NCBI GenBank assembly: GCA_902796625.1
Contig: CADBPX010000145.1
Span: forward strand, 1 to 5,512
DNA from: an uncultured Pseudomonadota bacterium
Lineage (GTDB): Bacteria; Pseudomonadota; Alphaproteobacteria; RF32; CAG-239
Length of the DNA: 5,512 nt
Reading direction: 5' to 3'
Below the pieces are notes generated by a model. It saw only the letters and a program-made list of their open reading frames with translations. It was not told where the DNA came from and made no database searches. Below, in pieces: positions 1-4,963 of the stretch. How positions within the stretch are numbered: the stretch's first letter is position 1; each line of letters begins with the position of its first letter. A program made the translations under genes and the position numbers.

Positions 1-539
1 ACCCGCAACATGCTGCAGTTGCCGCAACTCAAGGATTGCTTAATTTGATGACGCCAGAAGAAGTTGAGGGTGTTTTAGCCCATGAAATGAGCCACGTTCG
101 CCATCGTGATATCTTGATAAGTTCTGTTGCCGCCGTGTTTGCCGGTGCGATAACCATGCTCGGAAATATGGTGCGTGTCAACGGTACATCTGCACGTAAT
201 AACGGCCGTCAAACCGGATTGTTGGGGGTAGTTTTAATGCCGGTTGCCGCCAGCATTATTCAGATGGCTATCTCGCGAACCAGAGAATATAAGGCCGATG
301 AGGGAGCCGCTTACCTGACAAATCATCCGGAATGGCTGATGTCGGCACTGGCAAAGCTGGAGGATTATTCCAAGAATTATCGCATGCAGAATGCCAACAG
401 CCAAACAGCTCATATGTTTATCGTCAATCCTTTAAAAGCTTTCGGCGGTTTATCCGGTTTGTTCAGTACTCACCCGAGTACCAAGGAAAGAATTGAAAAG
501 CTGGCGGAAATTCGCGGGCAGTTGACCCATCAAAGATAG
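1..539 (+). CDS. htpX: Protease HtpX, C-terminal part (5' end outside window)
   Basis: This is an inner-membrane M48-family zinc metalloprotease that helps degrade misfolded or damaged membrane proteins, with the active site on the cytoplasmic side. The reading frame is open from base 3, and 178 residues are visible; the family is usually about 280-300 aa, so roughly the first third is missing. The visible part begins PQHAAVAATQGLL, typical of HtpX just before the active site. The zinc/catalytic motif HEMSH lies at 81-95. Two hydrophobic stretches follow (about 108-170 and 222-275). The third zinc ligand is the Glu of SRTREYKADE (codon 285-287). The C-terminal signatures AHMFIVNPL and LFSTHPS are also present. 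A TTG or ATG start inside this stretch would remove conserved sequence, so those are not real starts. No clear terminator follows. The call is secure; the alphaproteobacterial flavour is an impression only. Confidence 0.95.
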   Translation, partial: PQHAAVAATQGLLNLMTPEEVEGVLAHEMSHVRHRDILISSVAAVFAGAITMLGNMVRVNGTSARNNGRQTGLLGVVLMPVAASIIQMAISRTREYKADEGAAYLTNHPEWLMSALAKLEDYSKNYRMQNANSQTAHMFIVNPLKAFGGLSGLFSTHPSTKERIEKLAEIRGQLTHQR

Positions 540-557
540 GCTTAGATAAAAGTATTA

Positions 558-585
558 TTGGAATTTGCTTATTCTTTACTATTTT
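558..585 (+). promoter_or_regulatory. Possible weak promoter for the repeat protein
   Basis: TTGGAA (558-563) and TATTTT (580-585) are separated by 16 bp in the 77-bp gap after htpX. Both boxes match the sigma-70 consensus only 4 of 6. An alternative -10 is TATAGA (585-590) with worse spacing. The gene could instead be read through from htpX, because no terminator is visible between them. Confidence 0.25.
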
Positions 586-616
586 ATAGATGTTCAACCA
601 TTGAAAGTGAGGAGTA

Positions 617-910
617 ATGAATAAGTTAACTGAAATTTTAAAAATTTCTTTGTTGGTTGCCGGTGTTGTGCTGGCCAGTTATCCGGTTTATGCCGGCAGT
701 GATGGTGTTTGGGAAACAACCAAAGAAGTCGGCAGTGATGTTTGGGACGGTACGAAAGAAGTTACCAGCGATGTGTGGGACGGCACGAAAAAAGTTACCG
801 GTGATGTATGGGACGGCACCAAAAAGGTCGGTAGTGACGTTAAAAATGCCGTAACCGACGACAAACCGGCTTCTGAACCGATGCCATCAAAGACCACAAC
901 TTCAGATTAA
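617..910 (+). CDS. Small exported protein with 11-residue repeats, function unknown
   Basis: I do not recognise a named family. The 97-aa product starts with a signal peptide: a Lys at position 3, a hydrophobic core at about residues 10-21 and a likely cleavage after PVYA (residue 26). The mature protein would be about 71 aa in the periplasm. The mature part is almost entirely repeats: a first degenerate unit GSDGVWETTKEV (27-38), then GSDVWDGTKEV (39-49), TSDVWDGTKKV (50-60), TGDVWDGTKKV (61-71) and a fading unit beginning GSDV. The tail is rich in Pro, Ser and Thr. An 11-residue period favours an amphipathic helix or coiled coil, as in LEA-like or apolipoprotein-like repeats. The ribosome-binding site GAGGAG (609-614) is only 2 nt from the ATG if counted from its last G, slightly close. 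The gene ends at a strong terminator. The absence of a lipobox argues against a lipoprotein. Confidence 0.8.
   Translation: MNKLTEILKISLLVAGVVLASYPVYAGSDGVWETTKEVGSDVWDGTKEVTSDVWDGTKKVTGDVWDGTKKVGSDVKNAVTDDKPASEPMPSKTTTSD
731..829 (+). repeat. Three tandem 33-bp coding repeats
   Basis: Units at 731-763, 764-796 and 797-829 each encode (G/T)(S/G)DVWDGTK(E/K)V. A degenerate 36-bp unit precedes them (695-730) and a decaying one follows (from 830). The units differ mainly at third codon positions (for example gatgtt, gatgtg and gatgta for Asp-Val), so selection on the protein rather than very recent DNA duplication is likely. Confidence 0.85.
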
Positions 911-915
911 AAACG

Positions 916-952
916 AAATAAAGACCTTTCATTGTGCGAAAGGTCTTTATTT
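916..952. terminator. Bidirectional Rho-independent terminator
   Basis: A perfect 15-bp stem pairs 916-930 with 938-952 around a 7-nt loop (ATTGTGC). The core is AAAGACCTTTC/GAAAGGTCTTT, with a T-rich right flank and an A-rich left flank, so it can end transcription from both sides. It lies 5 nt after the repeat-protein stop and 19 nt after the stop of the convergent membrane-protein gene. Confidence 0.9.
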
Positions 953-971
953 TATAAGTACAATTAAAGTG

Positions 972-1448
972 TTACTTGTGGAGTTTTTGCTGAATAATCC
1001 GACGTATTTTTTCTTCGTCTTCAGACTTTAAAATTCCGTACAGCGGAATAGAAAATGGACCAAATCCGGCATTGTGCTTTTGCAGCCAATTATATTTATA
1101 GTCAATGTCTGATTTAGGATGCAAAGATAAAATTTTGCGTTTTTTTCCGCAACAATGGATTTCTTTTTCTTCTGTGTGTGAAATATCACACCATTTTAGC
1201 GGAGCATTATGGTCTATTTTGATACCTTCATCCGTAATCACCGCAACGGGATGTTTGAAAACGTATTTATAAACCCAGACAAACCATGAAAATAATATGG
1301 CGGCGATAATGACAGATGTTTGCCCCCAATAAAGTAAGTACGGCGCCTTATAGAGGCAGTATGCACAAAGTGCGGATAGTAAACAATTGAATAAAAGCCA
1401 TAAGTTAAAGCATTTAAAATGGTAATAAAAAATTTGTTTTGACATCAT
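972..1448 (-). CDS. Cysteine-rich two-TM membrane protein, possibly STM3941-like
   Basis: The 158-aa product has two hydrophobic segments near the N terminus (about residues 14-33 and 38-60) separated by a short loop. A soluble C-terminal domain follows that includes VAVITDEGIKID, KWCDI and a later charged segment ending in KSEDEEKIRRII. The two-TM plus small beta-rich (PH-like) layout, with an 'ITDEGI...W.DI' pattern, resembles STM3941-type hypothetical membrane proteins; this comes from memory and is tentative. There are seven cysteines, including a CC pair at 99-100, which is unusual for such a short membrane protein. The start is supported by AAGGAG (plus-strand ctcctt 1454-1459); the second ATG, one codon in, is equally possible. 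It is divergent from the exported flavodoxin gene, and the two promoters share a sequence motif, which suggests co-regulation. The biochemical function is unknown. Confidence 0.8.
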   Translation of the reverse strand: MMSKQIFYYHFKCFNLWLLFNCLLSALCAYCLYKAPYLLYWGQTSVIIAAILFSWFVWVYKYVFKHPVAVITDEGIKIDHNAPLKWCDISHTEEKEIHCCGKKRKILSLHPKSDIDYKYNWLQKHNAGFGPFSIPLYGILKSEDEEKIRRIIQQKLHK

Positions 1449-1478
1449 TTTTTCTCCTTATTTTGCCACTATAATATA

Positions 1479-1509
1479 ACTATATCATTTAGAGATTACT
1501 CTAGGTCAA
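1479..1509 (-). promoter_or_regulatory. MerR-type promoter/operator for the membrane-protein gene
   Basis: Read on the minus strand, a -35 box TTGACC (1504-1509) and a -10 box TATAGT (1479-1484) are separated by 19 bp. The spacer carries the dyad TAGAG-N4-CTCTA (plus-strand 1490-1503). An over-long 19-bp spacer with a dyad between the boxes is the classic layout of promoters activated by MerR-family regulators, which untwist the DNA to realign the boxes. A normal 17-bp reading gives a clearly poorer -10. The regulator itself is not in the window. Confidence 0.7.
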
Positions 1510-1531
1510 TAATTTTTTTTACAAAAAAAAC

Positions 1532-1562
1532 TTGACTTAGAGTATGGTTTAACAATTAATAT
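1532..1562 (+). promoter_or_regulatory. MerR-type promoter/operator for the flavodoxin gene
   Basis: TTGACT (1532-1537) and TAATAT (1557-1562) are 19 bp apart. The first 13 bases, TTGACTTAGAGTA (1532-1544), match the divergent promoter's TTGACCTAGAGTA with one change. The right half-site is imperfect: TTAGA pairs only partly with TTTAA (1548-1552). A 17-bp reading with ATTAAT (1555-1560) also scores 4 of 6, so the long spacer is less certain here than on the other strand. The shared left half-site argues for the same activator. Confidence 0.6.
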
Positions 1563-1592
1563 GCCTATGCAAGAAAAATTAAGGAGAAAAAA

Positions 1593-2150
1593 ATGAAAAT
1601 ATTATCTTTTATGCTGACATTGTTGGCAATTATTGGCTTCAGTAAGAGTTCACCGGCTCAAGAAGCCAAACAAGAGAATGGGAAAATATTGATTGCATAT
1701 TATTCGGTTTCCGGTAATACTAAAGAAGTTGCTGAAAAAATTCAGGAATATACCGGCGGCGATTTGTTTCGTATTGAAACAGTGCAAGTTTATCCGGAAA
1801 AATATAAGGAATTGACCGCTCAAGCCAAGCGCGAAATAAATGATAACTACCGTCCTAAACTAAAAGATAAAGTTGCGAATATACAAGAATATGACACGAT
1901 TTTTGTCGGTTCGCCAAATTGGTGGGGAACGATTGCACCGGCTGTCAGTTCATTTTTAGCTGATTATGATTTGCAAGGAAAAAAGGTTATTCCGTTTATT
2001 ACGCATGGTAGCGGCGGTGTGCAAAATACCATTAAAGATCTGACAGAGCAATGCAAAGGATGCAATGTTGTTGAAGAAGGCTGGGTTGGTTTCCGCAGTC
2101 GAACATTTGGTGTATCCGGTTGGTTGAAAGATTTAGGCTATAAAAAATAA
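1593..2150 (+). CDS. Exported flavodoxin-family protein with a CxxC motif
   Basis: This is an FMN-binding flavodoxin-like protein (Flavodoxin_4 type) probably acting in electron transfer or quinone/disulfide reduction outside the cytoplasm. The 185-aa product begins with a signal peptide (KILSFMLTLLAIIGF core, likely cleavage after SPA at residue 22). The flavodoxin domain starts at about residue 31 with ILIAYYS. The FMN phosphate loop is SVSGNT (38-43), the second flavin-contact segment is GSPNWWGT (106-113), and KKVIPFITHGSGG (130-142) matches the third strand/loop. C154-K-G-C157 forms a CxxC that I do not regard as a standard flavodoxin feature. AAGGAG (1581-1586) sits 6 nt before the ATG. 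Expression is probably controlled by the MerR-like operator upstream, and transcription ends at the hairpin 29 nt downstream. The electron donor and acceptor are unknown. A lipoprotein is unlikely because no lipobox Cys is present. Confidence 0.9.
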   Translation: MKILSFMLTLLAIIGFSKSSPAQEAKQENGKILIAYYSVSGNTKEVAEKIQEYTGGDLFRIETVQVYPEKYKELTAQAKREINDNYRPKLKDKVANIQEYDTIFVGSPNWWGTIAPAVSSFLADYDLQGKKVIPFITHGSGGVQNTIKDLTEQCKGCNVVEEGWVGFRSRTFGVSGWLKDLGYKK

Positions 2151-2178
2151 AGCCAGCTATCTGAGTGAAAGTTTTATA

Positions 2179-2219
2179 TCGAAATAAGAACTCTCCATAT
2201 TGGGGAGTTTTTATTTCGA
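2179..2219. terminator. Long hairpin terminator after the flavodoxin gene
   Basis: An 18-bp stem (2179-2196 with 2202-2219), including two G-U wobbles, closes a 5-nt loop (ATATT). The GC-richer apex ACTCTCC/GGGGAGT is followed by TTTTTATTT within the right arm. The near-symmetry could allow function in both directions, although no minus-strand gene enters from the right. Confidence 0.85.
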
Positions 2220-2298
2220 ATATTTATTATACTGTTTTAGATACACATGTAAGAAAAATATTACAAATTTGGGGAATATTTAGGTGAACTACTTGATT

Positions 2299-2327
2299 TT
2301 AAGAATATTTAGCTCTATTTTTATAAT
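2299..2327 (+). promoter_or_regulatory. Probable sigma-70 promoter for the 155-aa gene
   Basis: A perfect TATAAT (2322-2327) lies 17 bp after TTAAGA (2299-2304; 4 of 6 to the -35 consensus) in a very AT-rich gap after the flavodoxin terminator. A better-looking TTGATT (2293-2298) is 23 bp away, too far. Transcription would begin near 2334, about 20 nt before the chosen start codon. The rest of 2220-2354 holds no gene I can support. Confidence 0.5.
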
Positions 2328-2354
2328 ATAAATCTTATTTAAATGAGGAAAAAT

Positions 2355-2822
2355 ATGAATATTAATACTGCTGAAATTATTCCGACAAAAGCTATACGCA
2401 AGCTTGATGCATTGTTTTTGCAAGATGAAACTTTGCAACAGAATCAGGAAATGAAAGATAAAATTTTGTTATGGGCTAAAGAATTGCTTCTTGATGTACG
2501 GAAAGAATGGAATGATTTACATTCATTGGCTATTGAAAATATGGTTATCCAAGAAAGGAAAGCTGAGGCAGCTAAAAGTGGCAAAAATCGCGATAATAAA
2601 TATGCTCCCTTTCGTGAATATTTCAAAAAAGTACAAGAAACAAAATTCCATGAATGCTATAAAGAAGGAAGAATTATGACGGCGAACAGTTTTGTTTTAT
2701 GGTTTTTGGATAATAAAGCAAAAGATATGAAAATCCCATACTGTTCAACTAATCAGAAAAACAAACTCGTTCAATTAGCTCAAGCAAATAATAGAGAATT
2801 TAAAAAAGCTTTTGCATGCTAA
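2355..2822 (+). CDS. Hypothetical 155-aa charged helical protein
   Basis: I do not recognise the family with confidence. The start at 2355 is preferred over the in-frame ATG at 2343, because AGGA (2346-2349) lies inside that longer version, 5 nt before the ATG at 2355, and nothing like a ribosome-binding site precedes 2343. The protein is soluble, with no signal peptide or membrane segment. Residues 14-75 look helical and charged; a Lys/Arg/Asn hinge (74-82) follows. The C-terminal half contains YAPFREYFKKVQ (83-94), TANSFVLWFLDNKAKD (109-124) and NQKNKLVQLAQANNREFKKAF (133-153), which reads like a compact helical domain. The basic C terminus would suit a nucleic-acid-binding or phage/plasmid accessory protein, but this is inference. 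It is monocistronic, with its own promoter and terminator, and lies between the host-type genes and the phage operon. Confidence 0.75.
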   Translation: MNINTAEIIPTKAIRKLDALFLQDETLQQNQEMKDKILLWAKELLLDVRKEWNDLHSLAIENMVIQERKAEAAKSGKNRDNKYAPFREYFKKVQETKFHECYKEGRIMTANSFVLWFLDNKAKDMKIPYCSTNQKNKLVQLAQANNREFKKAFAC

Positions 2823-2850
2823 AGCTGATACTTTGCATGCTAAAGCTGAT
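2811..2850 (+). repeat. Tandem 21-bp-period duplication across a stop codon
   Basis: The 19-mer TTTGCATGCTAAAGCTGAT occurs at 2811-2829 and again, identically, at 2832-2850, separated by AC. The first copy contains the last codons and TAA stop (2820-2822) of the 155-aa gene. The second repeats the same codons and a second TAA (2841-2843) in the same frame. Perfect identity in noncoding DNA suggests a recent slippage or duplication. Each copy contains the palindrome GCATGC. Confidence 0.9.
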
Positions 2851-2864
2851 TGTCAGACTTTTTT
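2842..2864 (+). terminator. Modest Rho-independent terminator
   Basis: AAAGCTGA (2842-2849) pairs with TCAG-A-CTTT (2853-2861) with one bulged A and a 3-nt loop, followed by a T run reaching 2864. The left arm belongs to the second copy of the duplicated 19-mer. The stem is short, so some read-through into the phage operon is possible. Confidence 0.55.
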
Positions 2865-2878
2865 ATTTCCGTTAAAGT
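2850..2878 (+). promoter_or_regulatory. Possible promoter for the tail-fibre operon
   Basis: TTGTCA (2850-2855, 5 of 6) and TAAAGT (2873-2878, 4 of 6) are 17 bp apart. Transcription would begin near 2885, leaving about 38 nt before the leader ORF. The -35 overlaps the preceding terminator hairpin. A phage late-type promoter unlike the host consensus cannot be excluded. Confidence 0.35.
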
Positions 2879-2907
2879 TTGAAGGAAAATTAAAATTTAA
2901 ACTTTAA
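2872..2907. repeat. Inverted repeat before the leader ORF
   Basis: TTAAAGTTT (2872-2880) and AAACTTTAA (2899-2907) are perfect inverted copies. Pairing can extend inward by three more bases, one of them a G-U wobble, leaving a loop of about 12 nt. It lies between the candidate -10 and the ribosome-binding site, so it could be an operator or an RNA hairpin. At such high AT content chance is also possible. Confidence 0.45.
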
Positions 2908-2922
2908 TAAAGGAGATAAAAA

Positions 2923-2997
2923 ATGAATATGAATTATGATAATGGAAGACAAAATTCTTCCGCAAATAACGGAGGAATAAGATGCAGTATAATATAG
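2923..2997 (+). CDS. 24-codon leader ORF overlapping the tail-fibre start
   Basis: ATG at 2923 is preceded by AAGGAG (2910-2915) with 7 nt spacing, the best ribosome-binding site of this operon. The frame runs 24 codons to TAG (2995-2997). The peptide is Asn-rich (MNMNYDNGRQNSS..., ending GIRCSII) and has no recognisable domain. Its last 16 nt overlap the start of the tail-fibre gene in another frame, and the fibre's own ribosome-binding site (2971-2976) lies inside it. That arrangement suggests translational coupling: ribosomes finishing the leader could restart at 2982. It could alternatively be the remnant of the preceding gene after a rearrangement. Whether the peptide itself matters is unknown. 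Confidence 0.5.
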   Translation: MNMNYDNGRQNSSANNGGIRCSII

Positions 2998-4952
2998 AAA
3001 GTACTGATTATGCTGTGGAATTGAGCGCTGTCAATCTCGATGTAGCGCTTACTTTTGGGGTGCCGTTAGATGTTACGATCGGTGAAAGTGCACAGCTTGA
3101 TGTCGGCGAGGCAGTTAATTACATTAAATCCGGTCAAGCGGAAATTGCAGCAGAGGTTGACAACATCTTAAACGTGTTTAATGCCAATGCTACTGAAAAG
3201 ACGAGAGCTTTTAATGTTAATGTGACTGATAAAACAACAGAGTTTAATAATAATGCAAGTGCTAAAACAACAGATTTTAACGACAATGCAATAAGTAAAA
3301 CCGATGATTTTAATGCTAATGCCGCGACTAAAACCGATGATTTTAACGATAATTATGCGGATAAGTTAAGTGCGTTTAATGATAATGCAACAGATAAAAC
3401 CGATATTTTCAATTTGAATGCGGTTGATAAAACGACGGCCTATAATGATAATGCAAGTACTAAAACGACGGCATTTAACAGCAATTACACCGCTAAAAAA
3501 GCGTTGATCGATGCTGAGGTAGCTAATGCGGCGGCAAGTGCCACTGTGGCGAGCAATAGCGCTGATTTGGCTAAGCAGTGGGCTATCGGAAATCCGAGCG
3601 AACCGAGCGGTAATTCCGCAAAATATTGGGCTGAACAGGCCGCAAGCACTTATAATAATAAGGCAAACATTGATTTAAGCAATTTATCGGCAAGCGGTGA
3701 AGTGAAGTTTGATGCTAAGCAAGACACACTTGTCAGTGGCACTAATATTAAGACAATCAATGGGAATAGCTTGCTTGGAAGTGGAAATATTGAAATTCAA
3801 GGCGGCGGGGGTGCATATACTGCCGGCGATGGCATTGATATTACAAGTAACACAATAAGTATCAAAAGTTCTATTATTAACGGGGCTGAATTGGGAACAA
3901 CCGCGTTACAAGTCGGCGATAATATATCAGACTTAACTAATGATAGCGGATATATTCAGAATGTTGCAACTGGCACTGGCTCTCTAACAATATTAGGTAC
4001 AGCAGCTATAGGGAACAATTCTGTTAATATTGGCAAAGGTTCAAAAGCTTTAGCAACTGGGGTTTTAGCACTTGGTTATGATGCAATAGCATCGGCAAAC
4101 TATGCTATTCAGCTTGGTAGGGGAACAAACTCTACAGCTTATACATTTTCTGTTGGTTTTGCTACGGTAAATTACCAGCTTTTAGACGGTTCTACAGGAT
4201 TGATACCAGATGCACGTTTAAGTTCGAATATTTTAAGGAGTGCTGATTTATCCGGTTATGCGACAGAAAATTGGGTAAACAATCAGGGCTATCTTACCGG
4301 TATTACTTCAAGCGATGTGACATCAGCTTTGGGGTATACCCCTTATAATGCGACCAATCCTAACGGCTATATTACAAGTTCAGCATTAAGTGGCTATGCT
4401 TTGGACGCAGATGTTGTGCATTTAACCGGAACGCAATCAATCTCCGGAACTAAGACGTTTTTAGTTAAAACTAATATGGCTCCTATTGAACTTTATCCGG
4501 TGAGTTCAGGTAGTCCATATATTGATTTTCACTATAACAATAGCACAAGCGACTATACGTCACGGATTATAGAACAGGCTTCTGGCGATTTAGTGGTTAC
4601 CACTAATGATTTTACCATTAATGCAAATGCATTTGCTAGAGCCAGTGATACTAACGGTTCAATTGTAACTACAGTCAATAAGTCAAAGGCGACGAATGGT
4701 TATTTTCAGCTCGGTAACGGAATGATTGTTAATTGGGGTTATGTTAATTCTTGGACATCAAACGCGGCTCAAGTTACATTTTCAAAGGCTTTTACAACTA
4801 CACGCCAAGTTGCAATTGCTCGTTCAGCAGGGGCAACAACAACTAACGATGGCGGCGACTATTATGTTCGCGGCATTAGTAATACGGGGTTCGATATATA
4901 TCGTACATCGACGAATACCGGGGGAGTCAGTTGGATAGCAATCGGATATTAA
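2982..4952 (+). CDS. Phage tail fibre / receptor-binding protein
   Basis: The 656-aa protein has a mosaic fibre architecture and would form trimers at the phage tail tip to bind the host surface. Residues 1-60 are a non-repetitive N-terminal part, probably the attachment to the tail. Residues 66-175 are ten 11-residue repeats of FNxNAxxKTxx type, a likely trimeric coiled-coil shaft. AKQWAIGNPSEPSGNSAKYWAEQA (197-220) is a motif common in tail fibres. KQDTLVSGTNIKTING (246-261) and YTAGDGIDI (279-287) are further fibre linkers. Residues 347-388 hold 14-residue GxGSKALATG-like repeats resembling the YadA head. LGYTPYNATNPNGYI and HLTGTQSISGTKTF follow. Residues 568-656 (NGYFQLGNGMIVNWG ... WIAIGY) match the gp53-like C-terminal receptor-binding domain. 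GGAGGA (2971-2976) sits 5 nt before the ATG. The next gene starts 11 nt downstream, as expected for a fibre and its partner. Confidence 0.9.
   Translation: MQYNIESTDYAVELSAVNLDVALTFGVPLDVTIGESAQLDVGEAVNYIKSGQAEIAAEVDNILNVFNANATEKTRAFNVNVTDKTTEFNNNASAKTTDFNDNAISKTDDFNANAATKTDDFNDNYADKLSAFNDNATDKTDIFNLNAVDKTTAYNDNASTKTTAFNSNYTAKKALIDAEVANAAASATVASNSADLAKQWAIGNPSEPSGNSAKYWAEQAASTYNNKANIDLSNLSASGEVKFDAKQDTLVSGTNIKTINGNSLLGSGNIEIQGGGGAYTAGDGIDITSNTISIKSSIINGAELGTTALQVGDNISDLTNDSGYIQNVATGTGSLTILGTAAIGNNSVNIGKGSKALATGVLALGYDAIASANYAIQLGRGTNSTAYTFSVGFATVNYQLLDGSTGLIPDARLSSNILRSADLSGYATENWVNNQGYLTGITSSDVTSALGYTPYNATNPNGYITSSALSGYALDADVVHLTGTQSISGTKTFLVKTNMAPIELYPVSSGSPYIDFHYNNSTSDYTSRIIEQASGDLVVTTNDFTINANAFARASDTNGSIVTTVNKSKATNGYFQLGNGMIVNWGYVNSWTSNAAQVTFSKAFTTTRQVAIARSAGATTTNDGGDYYVRGISNTGFDIYRTSTNTGGVSWIAIGY
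3177..3506 (+). repeat. Ten 33-bp (11-residue) shaft repeats in the tail fibre
   Basis: Ten consecutive units, each 11 codons, begin with Phe-Asn (Tyr-Asn in unit 9) and carry Asn at position 4 and usually Lys at position 8, for example FNANATEKTRA, FNDNATDKTDI and FNSNYTAKKAL. There are no insertions or deletions across all ten. DNA units are related (aatgataatgc-type cores) but not identical. Confidence 0.9.
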
Positions 4953-4963
4953 GGAGTAAAACA

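Noticed and set aside
657..897. Overlapping ORFs in other frames within the repeat-protein gene
   Set aside because: They are shadows created by the 33-bp repeats; they lack suitable ribosome-binding sites, and the signal-peptide frame is clearly the coding one.
1449..1592. Riboswitch or small RNA in the divergent intergenic region
   Set aside because: The 144 bp is accounted for by two promoters with short untranslated leaders; no conserved RNA fold is visible.
2343..2354. Four-codon longer N terminus for the 155-aa protein
   Set aside because: The only purine-rich ribosome-binding site (AGGA, 2346-2349) lies inside this extension and is well spaced for the ATG at 2355.
2444..2679. Short ORFs on both strands inside the 155-aa gene
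   Set aside because: There is no ribosome-binding site or recognisable protein; they are explained by the AT-rich coding sequence.
2811..2850. Phage attachment site
   Set aside because: The two copies are only 2 bp apart, with no tRNA or integrase gene nearby; a local tandem duplication is simpler.
3177..3506. CRISPR-like regular repeats
   Set aside because: The 33-bp period is a continuous coding repeat with no unique spacers and a perfectly maintained reading frame.
4931..4963. TTG-started longer version of the fibre-partner gene
   Set aside because: It overlaps the fibre C terminus and contains the AAGGAG that serves the ATG at 4964.
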